Source: Nitrobacteraceae bacterium AZCC 1564
Lineage (GTDB): Bacteria; Pseudomonadota; Alphaproteobacteria; Rhizobiales; Xanthobacteraceae
Direction: 5' to 3'
DNA length: 64,000 nt
NCBI GenBank assembly: GCA_036924835.1
Contig: JBAGRR010000001.1
Span: 2,495,001 to 2,559,000, forward strand
The notes under the pieces are model-generated. The model had not been told where the DNA came from. It saw nothing but the letters and a program-made list of their open reading frames with translations, and did no database searches. The translations under genes and the position numbers were made by a program. Numbering within the stretch: the stretch's first letter is position 1; every line of letters starts with the position of its first letter. This document shows positions 7,968-16,961 of this stretch, one piece after another.

Positions 7968-9962
7968 ATGACCGGGCGGCGTATACCGGACCTCGTGAAC
8001 AGCCTATTCGCCGGCGCCACCGCCACGGCGTTGTCGATCGGTGTTGCGCATGGTGCCGACATGCCGCTCAAGGCTCCGCGTTTCGAGCGATACTGGGATT
8101 GGGGCGGCCTATATGTCGGCGGGCACTCCGGATACGGCTGGGGCGGATTCGGACCCGCCACCAATCCGCTTCCGCAGCAGGGCGTCTTCTTTCCGCACAG
8201 CGTTACGGGCCTGATCGGCGGCTATCAGGCGGGCTACAATCTGGAGTTCAACAGATGGGTGCTCGGCCTCGAGGCCGACGTATCATTCACAAGCCCGGTC
8301 GATCTTCCGAAGCTCACGCCGGCCCCATTCAACAGCACGCTGGATTATGTCGGCACCGCACGCGGACGCATTGGATACGCGTTCGGCACGTGGCTGCCGT
8401 ATGTGACCGGAGGCGCGGCGTTTGGCAGAACGCACATCGATCTCAATAATGCGGACGGTGACATTGTCGGCACCAAGGCGCGCATGCATCTTGGCTGGGT
8501 CGCCGGTGCGGGTCTTGAGTTTGCCCTGGGTGGCAACTGGAGCGGCAAGGTCGAATACAACTACGTCGATCTCGGCGCTCGCACATATGGGCTAAGCGAT
8601 GTTCCGCTTCCCGATGTGACGGTCGATCCCAAGATTCATTCGATCAAGCTCGGCGTGAACTACAAATTGTGGGAGACGCCGGGAGTCGGTGTTTCCTCTC
8701 TCAAGCAACCTACCCTTCCCGAGTCGACCGACTGGAATGTGCACGGCCAGACCACGCTGCTCACGCAGGGCTATCCGAGCTTTCGCTCGCCCTATCAAGG
8801 GGTGAACAGTCTGCCTGGCGGGGGGCGTACGCGTGAAACGTGGACAGTCGACGCCTTCCTTGGATGGCGCTTGTGGGACGGCGGGGAGTTCTACTTCAAC
8901 CCGGAGTTGGCCCAGGGCTTTGGCATTGGCAACACGCTCGGGCTCGCCGGATTTCCGAACGGTGAAGCTCAGAAGGGCGGCGCGGAATATCCGAAATTCC
9001 GCGCGCAGCGCTATTTCTTCCGCCAGACGTTTGGCCTTGGTGGCGAGCAGGAAGAGGTTGCGGACGCCGCCAATCAGTTGCCGGGCAAGCGCGATATTGA
9101 CCGCGTCACCGTCACCATCGGACGGTTTGCGGTTGGGGACTACTTCGATGGCAATTCTTACGCGAAAGACCCGCGTGCGGACTTCATGAACTGGGCCATC
9201 TGGTCGTCAGGCGCCTACGACTTCCCTGCGGACCTGCCGGGCTTCACCCGCGGCGCTGTCGTTGAACTCAATCGCAAGGACTGGGCGCTGCGGGCCGGAT
9301 TCTTCCAAGTACCTTCGCAACCCAACAGCGATGTGCTCACGTTCAACACCGGCGGTGCCGTGGTCGAGCTCGAGGAGCGCTACGCAATCTTCAAGCAACC
9401 GGGCAAACTGCGGCTTGGCGTGTTCGCCAATCGCGGCAACACGGGCAACTATCGCGAAGCCCTGGCGCTCGGCGCGGCTAATCCTGGTGTCGACATCAAC
9501 GACATCATGGCAGCCGACCGGAAAGAGCGGTCGAAGTACGGCTTCTATATCAACGCCGAACAGCAGATTGCGACTGACCTTGGCGTGTTCGCGCGCGCAA
9601 GCTGGAACGACGGACAAAACGAAATCCTGTCGTTTACGGATATCGATCGCAGCATCTCCGGCGGCGTTTCGGTCAAAGGGAGCTATTGGGGACGCCCGAA
9701 TGATACGGTTGGTTTTGGCGGGGCTATCAATGGGCTCTCAGCGGCTCATCGCGACTTCCTCGCCGCCGGCGGCAAAGGCCTGCTTGTCGGCGATGGCCGG
9801 CTGAACTACGACAACGAGCGCATTCTGGAGACCTATTATGCGCTGGCGCTCGACAAGGCGCTCACATTCACCGCCGACTATCAGTTGATCGTCAATCCCG
9901 CTTACAACGCGGACCGTGGACCGGTCTCCATCTTCTCTGGACGTTTGCACGCCGAATTCTGA
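7968..9962 (+). CDS. Fused OmpA-like beta-barrel and OprB-type carbohydrate porin
   Basis: A 664-residue outer-membrane protein made of two barrels. After a signal peptide (ending GVAHGA) comes an OmpA/Omp25-like barrel (about residues 45-230: GGLYVGG, RGRIGYAFG, GWVAGAGLEF, VEYNYVDLG, HSIKLGVNYK). A linker at 235-250 leads to an OprB-family porin domain (about 250-664: WNVHGQTT, WTVDAFLGWRLW, GRFAVGDYFD, RNNGN-like strands). Each domain alone is a known family. OprB porins pass sugars across the outer membrane. The ATG at 7968 gives a normal signal peptide; an in-frame start at 7839 would hide it. The stop is directly adjacent to that of the convergent glutamate-synthase-like gene. Confidence 0.87.
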   Translation: MTGRRIPDLVNSLFAGATATALSIGVAHGADMPLKAPRFERYWDWGGLYVGGHSGYGWGGFGPATNPLPQQGVFFPHSVTGLIGGYQAGYNLEFNRWVLGLEADVSFTSPVDLPKLTPAPFNSTLDYVGTARGRIGYAFGTWLPYVTGGAAFGRTHIDLNNADGDIVGTKARMHLGWVAGAGLEFALGGNWSGKVEYNYVDLGARTYGLSDVPLPDVTVDPKIHSIKLGVNYKLWETPGVGVSSLKQPTLPESTDWNVHGQTTLLTQGYPSFRSPYQGVNSLPGGGRTRETWTVDAFLGWRLWDGGEFYFNPELAQGFGIGNTLGLAGFPNGEAQKGGAEYPKFRAQRYFFRQTFGLGGEQEEVADAANQLPGKRDIDRVTVTIGRFAVGDYFDGNSYAKDPRADFMNWAIWSSGAYDFPADLPGFTRGAVVELNRKDWALRAGFFQVPSQPNSDVLTFNTGGAVVELEERYAIFKQPGKLRLGVFANRGNTGNYREALALGAANPGVDINDIMAADRKERSKYGFYINAEQQIATDLGVFARASWNDGQNEILSFTDIDRSISGGVSVKGSYWGRPNDTVGFGGAINGLSAAHRDFLAAGGKGLLVGDGRLNYDNERILETYYALALDKALTFTADYQLIVNPAYNADRGPVSIFSGRLHAEF

Positions 9963-11621
9963 TCAGGCACGAACGACCGTCAGCTCAGTCACATTCTCCA
10001 ATGGAGAGAAAGATTCGGCCTGCGCCAGTCTCCAGGAATCGCGGAATCGTGGGCTGTCGGTGTGGCCCTCAAGCAGTTCTCCCGGACGCAATTCGGGATA
10101 AAGCCGCGCGAATGAGAAAACCTCGGTTCCTGAAATGCGATGCGAGAAATGAATCGGCCTGATCTCTTCCGGGTGGCTTAAACCCGACGCCGCGAGCAAT
10201 TCAGCAAGCGCATGCATCGTCGCGCGATGATAATTGTAAACGCGGGTGGTTTTGTCAGGGACCACAAGCGCCCGGTAGCGGGTCGGGTCCTGTGAAGTCA
10301 CGCCTGTCGGACAACGGTCCGTGTGGCAGCTCAGCGATTGGATGCATCCCAGCGCGAACATGAACCCACGTGCGGAGTTGCACCAATCCGCGCCAAGCCC
10401 GATCGCCCGCGCAATATCAAAGGCCGTCGCGATCTTGCCTGACGCGCCGATTCGGATGCGCTGGCGCGCATTGATGCCGATCAGTGCGTTGTGAACGAAG
10501 TTGACGCCTTCGCGCATCGGCATGCCCAGATGGTCCATGAACTCTGCGGGTGCGGCCCCGGTACCTCCCTCGTTACCATCGACCACGATGAAGTCGGGAT
10601 AGATTCCGGTCTTCACCATCGCCTTGCAAATCGCGAGAAACTCCCAGCGATGGCCGATGCACAATTTGAAGCCGGCGGGCTTGCCGCCTGACAGCCGTCG
10701 CATCTCGCCGATGAATTGCATCATCTCGATCGGCGTCGAGAAAGCCCGGTGATAGGCGGGAGAAACGCAGTCCTCTCCCATGGGAACGCCTCGGACCTGC
10801 GAAATCTCCGCCGAGACCTTTGCGGCGGGAAGCACGCCGCCGTGACCGGGCTTTGCACCCTGACTTATTTTCAGCTCGACCATTTTGACTTGGTCATCGC
10901 TCGCCACCTTGGCGAACAACTCCGGATTGAACGTGCCATCGGGATTGCGGCATCCAAAATAGCCCGACCCGATTTCCCAGATCATATCACCGCCATTTTC
11001 GCGGTGATATGAACTAACGCCGCCCTCACCGGTATCGTGAGCAAAGTTACCCTTCTTTGCGCCGGCATTCAGTGCGCGCACGGCGTTGGGACTCAATGCG
11101 CCAAAACTCATCGCAGAGATGTTGAACACGGACGCCGAATAGGGCTTCGCGCAATCCGGCCCGCCAATCTTGACGCGAAATTCTGGCTTGGGGAGCGGCT
11201 TGGGAGCAACGGAATGGTGCATCCATTCGTAGCCGGCTGCGTAAATATCTTCCTGGGTCCCGAAAGGCCGCTTGTCGAGCACCATCTTCGCGCGCTGATA
11301 GACCACCGCGCGCATGTCGCGGCTGAACGGCTTACCGTCCTTTTCGCTCTCAAAGAAATACTGCCGCATCTCTGGGCGGATTTCCTCGAGCAGAAAGCGG
11401 ATATGCGCGGAGATCGGATAGTTGCGCAGCACCGCATGGCTTTTCTGTAGGACGTCGTGAATCCCTAAGACGGAGAGCGCTCCGAAAACGGTCCCTGGAA
11501 TCGCAAACAGCCAGATATGACGAGGATCGTGAATCGCTCCTGCCGTGAGCAAGACGGTCACAGCGATGCAGAGCGTCAGGACAATGAATCGCGGCGAGAA
11601 AGCGAGCATAAGCGTCTGCAT
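9963..11621 (-). CDS. FMN-binding glutamate synthase family protein
   Basis: A 552-residue protein with two N-terminal membrane segments (about 8-28 and 35-52) and then a glutamate-synthase FMN/Fe-S barrel (PF01645) from about 90. Visible features are the GEGGVSSYH and GNEGGTGAAP FMN/substrate motifs and a Cys cluster for the 3Fe-4S centre (GCIQSLSCHTDRCPTG). It lacks the glutamine amidotransferase domain of GltB, so it is not a normal glutamate synthase; family members are stand-alone membrane-linked oxidoreductases of uncertain role. GAGG lies upstream of the ATG. A perfect palindrome at 11642 lies about 20 bases upstream. Confidence 0.88.
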   Translation of the reverse strand: MQTLMLAFSPRFIVLTLCIAVTVLLTAGAIHDPRHIWLFAIPGTVFGALSVLGIHDVLQKSHAVLRNYPISAHIRFLLEEIRPEMRQYFFESEKDGKPFSRDMRAVVYQRAKMVLDKRPFGTQEDIYAAGYEWMHHSVAPKPLPKPEFRVKIGGPDCAKPYSASVFNISAMSFGALSPNAVRALNAGAKKGNFAHDTGEGGVSSYHRENGGDMIWEIGSGYFGCRNPDGTFNPELFAKVASDDQVKMVELKISQGAKPGHGGVLPAAKVSAEISQVRGVPMGEDCVSPAYHRAFSTPIEMMQFIGEMRRLSGGKPAGFKLCIGHRWEFLAICKAMVKTGIYPDFIVVDGNEGGTGAAPAEFMDHLGMPMREGVNFVHNALIGINARQRIRIGASGKIATAFDIARAIGLGADWCNSARGFMFALGCIQSLSCHTDRCPTGVTSQDPTRYRALVVPDKTTRVYNYHRATMHALAELLAASGLSHPEEIRPIHFSHRISGTEVFSFARLYPELRPGELLEGHTDSPRFRDSWRLAQAESFSPLENVTELTVVRA

Positions 11622-11641
11622 GGAAACCTCGATGACCGGCG

Positions 11642-11653
11642 GACCAATTGGTC
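11642..11653. promoter_or_regulatory. 12-bp perfect palindrome GACCAATTGGTC
   Basis: A perfect dyad 21 bases upstream of the start codon of the glutamate-synthase-family gene. GntR/FadR and TetR family operators have similar form. Position and symmetry are the only evidence. Confidence 0.4.
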
Positions 11654-11834
11654 AGGTATTACGAAATCGATCCATACAGCGATCGAAGGATTGATCGCCG
11701 CAATGAAAGTAAGTCCAAACTATATACGGATTTTCCGACAACAACACGAAGCGCATCGCGCGCTTTTGACTTAATCCTGTCATACAAAATTTTTTGACGC
11801 GCACGCTTGTTGCAAAGCAATAAGCGTTGACCAA

Positions 11835-12707
11835 TCAATGCCGGTGCGGCCGGATCTCGCCCGGGATTCCGCCTTTTTCCAGGCCGCCGTTGGCGATCCA
11901 TTTTTCGGTACTTTTGTGGGCCCGCGCAATGTGATCGTCGGTGCGCGAAAAATCATAGGGCGAGCCAACCAGCGGACACAGCGGCGGCACAACATAATAC
12001 TCGATCGCAGAATCGAGATACTCGAGCTCGGTCGTTAGCTGCCGGGCAATCAGCAGCGTCAGCGCGTGGAGCGCGGTCGCGACCGCCCCCGATGGCGGCT
12101 CATGTCCCGCGCACGCAAAACCCGTGGGCATGATGATCAGTCGCCGAGCGCCCTTTTGAATAGCAATGTTGATCGGCGTATTGCTGGAAATCGCGCCATC
12201 CGCGAGAAACATATCCCGGTATTTGACTGGTGCGAACGCACCGGGGATTGCCGTGCTCGCGACGATTGCCTCGGCTGCCGAGCCTTCAGACAACACCACC
12301 GTCTCTCCGGAGACAATGTTAGTGGCAACGATGTGAATAGGAAGCTTCGCCTGTTCGAGGTTCTTGTAAGGCAAGTGATCCTCGACCAGTTTGCGCACGC
12401 CGTCATGTGAAATCAAAAAGTCGCGGCGCCACAAAAAGCCGGCGAGTGAGCGAAGCGATATCGGAAATACGTCATGGCGCGTCAGGCCTCGCCAGATGGT
12501 CGCCAGTTGCTTCACGCCATCGAGCGTCGGCATCCCGGCATAATACGCGCCGTTCATCGCGCCGACGCTTGATCCGACCACAAAATCGGCCGTCACCCCA
12601 TGCGCCGCCAGCGCCTGCATCATACCGACCTGGATGGCGCCAAAGCTGCCCCCACCTGCGAAGACAAAAGCAGTTTTCAGCCTGACGGGCGTTGAAGGTT
12701 GGTGCAT
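11835..12707 (-). CDS. Patatin-like phospholipase family protein
   Basis: A 290-residue patatin. The oxyanion-hole loop GGGSFGAIQ starts at 18. The nucleophile S47 lies in GSSVG (45-49) and the catalytic Asp is D170 in LADGAI, giving the Ser-Asp dyad of the family. It should hydrolyse acyl chains from phospholipids or other lipids. The C-terminal part (about 195-290) has a helical segment of 20 or more hydrophobic residues around ATALHALTLLIARQL, which could touch the membrane. No signal peptide is seen. It is in the same direction as, and 127 bases after, the lactonase-like gene. Confidence 0.9.
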   Translation of the reverse strand: MHQPSTPVRLKTAFVFAGGGSFGAIQVGMMQALAAHGVTADFVVGSSVGAMNGAYYAGMPTLDGVKQLATIWRGLTRHDVFPISLRSLAGFLWRRDFLISHDGVRKLVEDHLPYKNLEQAKLPIHIVATNIVSGETVVLSEGSAAEAIVASTAIPGAFAPVKYRDMFLADGAISSNTPINIAIQKGARRLIIMPTGFACAGHEPPSGAVATALHALTLLIARQLTTELEYLDSAIEYYVVPPLCPLVGSPYDFSRTDDHIARAHKSTEKWIANGGLEKGGIPGEIRPHRH

Positions 12708-12834
12708 CGACGTGACGTTCAGCTATTGCGGGCGAGCTTACCACGGCTCGCCGCCTGATGGCGGTTATATCAGCGGCGATTCTAGCGAATCAAATGAAGT
12801 TCGCGGGTTCGGCGCTTCGCTGGTGGCAAGCCCG

Positions 12835-13638
12835 TCAGTTCACAAATGATCGTGACGGCTTCTCGTGCAACGCGAAAGTATCCAGTTTGTCGCCGACTTG
12901 CGGATAGATTTCGCGAACCATCGGATCATGGCCCGGAATCACCCGGTCCGGATGCCCAGCCAGTCGCTCCACCTCCACCCATCCTTCGGCCATATCGCCG
13001 ATATTGTAGACGATCGGAAACGGATTGCGGCGGTGCATATTGCCGTAATAGTGCGACGCGTCCGACGCCAGCACAACGGGCCCGCGCGTGGTTTCGACAC
13101 GCACAACCTGCAGGCCATCGGAATGACCGCCAATGTGGTGCAGCGTGACGCCGGGCGCGATCTCGCCATCACCATCATGGAAAACCACGCGCTCGCTATA
13201 AACATGGCGAACCATCAGCGTGACGTCTTCAGCGGAAAATGGATGACGCAGCGCGCCGTGACACATGCACCGCCCGGTCGCATAGCTCATTTCCCGGTCC
13301 TGCAGATGGAAACGCGCATTCGGAAAACGATCGAGATTGCCCGCATGATCGTAATGCAGATGCGTGATCACGACGTCGCGGATCGTTTCAGGCTGCACGC
13401 CAAAACGCACGAGGGCGTCGGCAGGATTAATGGTCAGCGTCCGCGACCTTTCCTTCGCTGCAGCTTCATTAAAGCCGGTATCGACCAGAATATCGCCATT
13501 CGGTCCACGGATCAGCCAGATAAAATAATCCAGATCCGTGCCTTCATTGTGCACGTCATGGACCAAATAGTTTTGGTGAGGTTGCCGCCCGGTCATCGTC
13601 GCATAACGGAGGGCGTAAATCTGATAGTGCGGCGTCAA
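12835..13638 (-). CDS. N-acyl homoserine lactonase-like metallo-hydrolase (MBL fold)
   Basis: A metallo-beta-lactamase-fold protein with the dinuclear zinc motif THLHYDHAG, followed by further ligands in HIGGHSDGL and SDASHYY and a final GHDP. It resembles AHL-lactonase (AiiA/AttM) family enzymes that open lactone rings, although many relatives act on other lactones. The start is uncertain. An ATG at 13689 gives 284 residues. A TTG at 13638 follows GAGAGGA by 7 bases and gives 267 residues, the length and N-terminus (TPHYQIYALRY) usual in the family, so it is preferred here. No luxI/luxR pair is nearby, so a role in quorum quenching is only a possibility. Confidence 0.82.
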   Translation of the reverse strand: MTPHYQIYALRYATMTGRQPHQNYLVHDVHNEGTDLDYFIWLIRGPNGDILVDTGFNEAAAKERSRTLTINPADALVRFGVQPETIRDVVITHLHYDHAGNLDRFPNARFHLQDREMSYATGRCMCHGALRHPFSAEDVTLMVRHVYSERVVFHDGDGEIAPGVTLHHIGGHSDGLQVVRVETTRGPVVLASDASHYYGNMHRRNPFPIVYNIGDMAEGWVEVERLAGHPDRVIPGHDPMVREIYPQVGDKLDTFALHEKPSRSFVN

Positions 13639-13814
13639 AAGGGCGTCCTCTCTTTTTGTTTTGGACCGGCACTCTGCACAAAGGCGCATCGGTCGACAAG
13701 CACTACCCAGACCATCGAAAGACCGGAGTGGACGAATTGCGACGCTCTGTGTGATGATCGCCTAAGCTAACCCTCGCAGCAGCGCGAGGTTCGCGACACC
13801 GGACAGGAACGATC

Positions 13815-14240
13815 ATGGCCGTTTACGACAACCAGAACATCTTTGCCAAAGTTCTTCGCGGCGAGATTCCATCCTACAAGGTCTACGAAAACGACCACAC
13901 CTTTGCGTTTCTGGACATCATGCCCCGGTCGCCCGGGCACACATTGGTGATCCCGAAGGCTCCCGTCCGCGGCCTCCTGGATATTTCAGCCGACGATTTT
14001 GCAGAGGTGGCGCGCACAACAAAGAAAATCGCCGTCGCGGCCGTGAAGGCCTTCCGGGCGGATGGCGTGATCATTCAACAGTTCAGCGAGCCGGCCAGCG
14101 GCCAGGTGGTCCTTCATCTGCACATGCATGTGATGCCGATCGCGGAAGGAGTCGACCTGCTGCCAGCGCAGACCGTGAAGGAAGACCCCAGCGTTCTGGA
14201 ACAGCATGCCGCCAGGTTAATTGCCGCATTGGCTGAATGA
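13815..14240 (+). CDS. HIT family nucleotide-binding protein
   Basis: A 141-residue histidine-triad protein of normal length. The triad H101-x-H103-x-H105 is seen in HLHMHVMP. Family members hydrolyse or transfer nucleotides from nucleoside phosphoramidates, adenylates or dinucleotides. The ATG follows GGACAGGAACGATC with adequate spacing. It converges on the liv-type operon, with palindromic repeat copy 4 between them. Confidence 0.92.
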   Translation: MAVYDNQNIFAKVLRGEIPSYKVYENDHTFAFLDIMPRSPGHTLVIPKAPVRGLLDISADDFAEVARTTKKIAVAAVKAFRADGVIIQQFSEPASGQVVLHLHMHVMPIAEGVDLLPAQTVKEDPSVLEQHAARLIAALAE

Positions 14241-14253
14241 GGTGTGGCGGGGA

Positions 14254-14328
14254 CTAGTGGAGCGGACTTGACGTTCGCTACCCTGCTTGCCGCGAATTCG
14301 TGATGCGAACGTTAAATCGGACCACTAG
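14254..14328. repeat. Short palindromic repeat, copy 4, in a longer dyad
   Basis: It runs from CTAGTGG to CCACTAG with inner arms carrying ACGTTCGC and GCGAACGT. The dyad continues outward: GTGGCGGGG at 14244-14252 pairs with CCCCGCCAC at 14331-14339. This gives a long hairpin between the stops of the HIT gene (14240) and livF (14354), placed to end transcription from both sides. Confidence 0.78.
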
Positions 14329-14353
14329 CTCCCCGCCACAGGCAAGCCGACCG

Positions 14354-15052
14354 TTAGACACCGAGATAGCGCTGCAAAATTTCGGGTTGCGCCTTGATCT
14401 CCTGCGCCGGCCCCTCATGAGCAATGTGACCGTTGTTGATGATGTAGACACGCTGCGCCAGCGCCAGCGTCGCCGCCAGGTTCTGCTCCACCAGCACGAT
14501 GGTCTGCCCGGCCGCTGCCAGGTTACGGCACGCTGTCATCAAGTCGCGAACGATCACCGGCGCCAGGCCTTCAAACGGCTCATCCAAGAGGACAATCTTC
14601 GGATCGCGCACCAGCGCCCGCGCAATCGCCAGCATCTGCTGCTCACCGCCCGACAAATCCGTGCCACGGCTTCCACGACGCTCCTTGAGGCGCGGAAACA
14701 TTTCGTAAATGCGGTCGAGCGGCCAACGGTTTGACGCAGTCAGCCCGGCGAGGATGATATTCTCCTCGACATTCAGGCTGCCGAAGATGCGGCGGTCTTC
14801 GTGCACCAACTGCATACCGGCCTGCGCGATCGCGTGGCTCTTCTTTCCGGCAATATCAGCGCCGTCCAGCATCACCGTGCCCGAGCGCGGCGTGACCACA
14901 CCCATTAGGCTTTTCAGCGTCGTGCTCTTGCCGGCACCGTTGCGACCAAGCAGCGCCACCACCTCATTGCGCTCTACACGCAACGATACGTCGAAGAGGA
15001 TATGGGAATCCCCGTAATATGAATTCAGGCCGTTGACCTCGAGCAAACTCAT
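14354..15052 (-). CDS. livF: Branched-chain amino acid type ABC transporter ATP-binding protein (LivF)
   Basis: A 232-residue ATPase with Walker A GRNGAGKS, signature LSGGEQQM and Walker B IVLLDEPFEGLAP, the last typical of LivF. It forms one of two ATPases of a HAAT-family importer. Its start overlaps the end of the LivM-LivG fusion gene by 4 bases. The system could import leucine-type amino acids, amides, urea or aromatic acids; sequence alone does not decide. Confidence 0.92.
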   Translation of the reverse strand: MSLLEVNGLNSYYGDSHILFDVSLRVERNEVVALLGRNGAGKSTTLKSLMGVVTPRSGTVMLDGADIAGKKSHAIAQAGMQLVHEDRRIFGSLNVEENIILAGLTASNRWPLDRIYEMFPRLKERRGSRGTDLSGGEQQMLAIARALVRDPKIVLLDEPFEGLAPVIVRDLMTACRNLAAAGQTIVLVEQNLAATLALAQRVYIINNGHIAHEGPAQEIKAQPEILQRYLGV

Positions 15053-16959
15053 GATTCGAGCACTCCACCGAGATAGGCTTCCTGCACCTTGGGATTGCTC
15101 TTGATGTCCTCCGGAGTGCCTTCCACCAGCACGCGGCCTTCCTGCAAGACGGTAATGCGACCCGCCAGTTCGAACAGCGCATCCATGTCATGATCAATGA
15201 TGATCATGGTGCGGCCCTGACTGATGGACTTCAGCAGCTTGACGGTCTCGATACGCTCGCGTGGGCTCATGCCCGCCAGAGGTTCATCGAGCAGCAGGAG
15301 GCTGGGTGAGTTCGCGAGCGCCAGACCGATTTCAAGCCGCCGCTTCTCGCCATAGGCCAGCGATGACACCAAGGCGTCCGCGCGCGCGGTCAGATTGACC
15401 ATCGCAAGCGTGTGATCGACCTGATCAGCCACGCCCGGGAAGCTCTCGGCACTGCGCAGCATGTCGAGTCGGAATTTCCCGCGTAATTCAGCAAGCACTG
15501 CAATTGTGACGTTCTCACGCACCGTGAGGCGGGAGAACAGTTGATTGACCTGATAACTCTTGGTGAGACCGAGTTGGCAGACGTCGGTGACGTTCTTTCC
15601 GGTGATGTCGTGCCCTTCGAAGATGATCTTGCCAGAGGTCGGCGGGATTTCGCAGGTCAGCATCTTGAAGAAAGTCGACTTGCCCGCGCCGTTGGGGCCA
15701 ATGACGCCGCGCAGTTCGCCGTGCTGGACCGTGAAGTTGATGTCGCTGTTGGCCATCAAGCCACCATAGCGCTTGCTGAGGCCCGTGGCCTGCAGGATCG
15801 GACCGCTATAGCCGTCGAGCGCACGATGACGCGGCGGCATCGGCGCGACGGCCGGCTCCCTGGCCACTTCAGCTTCGGCAACTTTCTGTCCCTGGTCGGC
15901 TGTCATCTGGGAGATGGCCTCATCCGGCTTACCCACTGCCTGCTTCTGGCCGAACGAGAGTTCGATGAGATCCTTGATGCCACCAATGATGCCCCGGCGC
16001 AGGAAACACACCAGCAGCACGAAAATGACGCCGAGCGCCAGTTTCCACGACGCACCAAGACCGACGGTATCCTGCAAGAAGTCACGAAGGTAAAGCCAGA
16101 CCGCGGCACCAACCAGGGGCCCATACAACGTTCCGAGGCCACCAATGACGGTTTGCATCACGAGCTGACCGGATGTGTCGAACGTGAAGGCATCCGGCGG
16201 CATATAGCCCTGCATCACACCGAGCAAGCCACCGGCCAGCCCGGCGTAAGTCGCAGCGATGATGAATACGAGCAACTTATAGCCGTGGACGTTGTGTCCG
16301 ACGGCGGCGGCACGCAGCGGATTGTCACGGATCGCCACGAGAATACGTCCGACCGGTGAATGCACAATGCGCCGGGCAATGACGATGCCGATCAGATAGC
16401 ATGCGGCGAGAAAGCCATACATGGTCCAGCCGCTGCCGATCGCGATGGTTGTAAAACCAAAATTGAATACCGGTGCAGGCACACCCGGAAGACCGTTCTC
16501 GCCGCCGGTAAACGCGGCCAGCGGCGAATTCTCGACGAAGAAAAACACTTCGGCGATCGCCACCGTAATCATCGCAAAGTAGATACCGGTGCGACGCAGA
16601 GCGATCAGGCCGACAACATAGCCCACCACCGCCGCAATCAGCATGCCGATGATCAGGCTGAGCACAGCGCTAGGAAAACCCATGCGGGTCAGCAAGTAGG
16701 CCGCTATGAAGCCGCCGGTACCGAAGAATGCTGATTGACCGAACGATAGCAACCCAGTGTAGCCGAACAACAGATCGAAGCCGATGCCGAACAGGCCGAG
16801 CACAAGGATGCGGCTCATGGTGTCCGGCACAAAGCCGAAGTGCGGCAGAATGAACGGTGCCACGACCAGCCCGATCAGGGTGATGACGTCGGGGAGCCAT
16901 CGATGGCGCACCCAGAGCGACGGCCCGGACGTCTCGGGCTTTAAGGACGGCTTTGACAT
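15049..16959 (-). CDS. Fused LivM permease and LivG ATP-binding protein
   Basis: A 636-residue fusion. Residues about 20-335 form a LivM-type permease with 8-10 membrane segments (for example LLFGYTGLLSFGQ and GVMQGYMPPDAF). A charged Ala/Glu/Pro linker follows (about 340-385). Residues 388-636 form a LivG-type ATPase with Walker A GPNGAGKS, the LivG-type signature LAYGEKRR and Walker B LLLLDEPLAGMSP. In most systems LivM and LivG are separate. The joined form couples one membrane half to one ATPase with fixed stoichiometry. It lies 2 bases after livH and overlaps livF by 4. Confidence 0.92.
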   Translation of the reverse strand: MSKPSLKPETSGPSLWVRHRWLPDVITLIGLVVAPFILPHFGFVPDTMSRILVLGLFGIGFDLLFGYTGLLSFGQSAFFGTGGFIAAYLLTRMGFPSAVLSLIIGMLIAAVVGYVVGLIALRRTGIYFAMITVAIAEVFFFVENSPLAAFTGGENGLPGVPAPVFNFGFTTIAIGSGWTMYGFLAACYLIGIVIARRIVHSPVGRILVAIRDNPLRAAAVGHNVHGYKLLVFIIAATYAGLAGGLLGVMQGYMPPDAFTFDTSGQLVMQTVIGGLGTLYGPLVGAAVWLYLRDFLQDTVGLGASWKLALGVIFVLLVCFLRRGIIGGIKDLIELSFGQKQAVGKPDEAISQMTADQGQKVAEAEVAREPAVAPMPPRHRALDGYSGPILQATGLSKRYGGLMANSDINFTVQHGELRGVIGPNGAGKSTFFKMLTCEIPPTSGKIIFEGHDITGKNVTDVCQLGLTKSYQVNQLFSRLTVRENVTIAVLAELRGKFRLDMLRSAESFPGVADQVDHTLAMVNLTARADALVSSLAYGEKRRLEIGLALANSPSLLLLDEPLAGMSPRERIETVKLLKSISQGRTMIIIDHDMDALFELAGRITVLQEGRVLVEGTPEDIKSNPKVQEAYLGGVLES

Positions 16960-16961
16960 GA

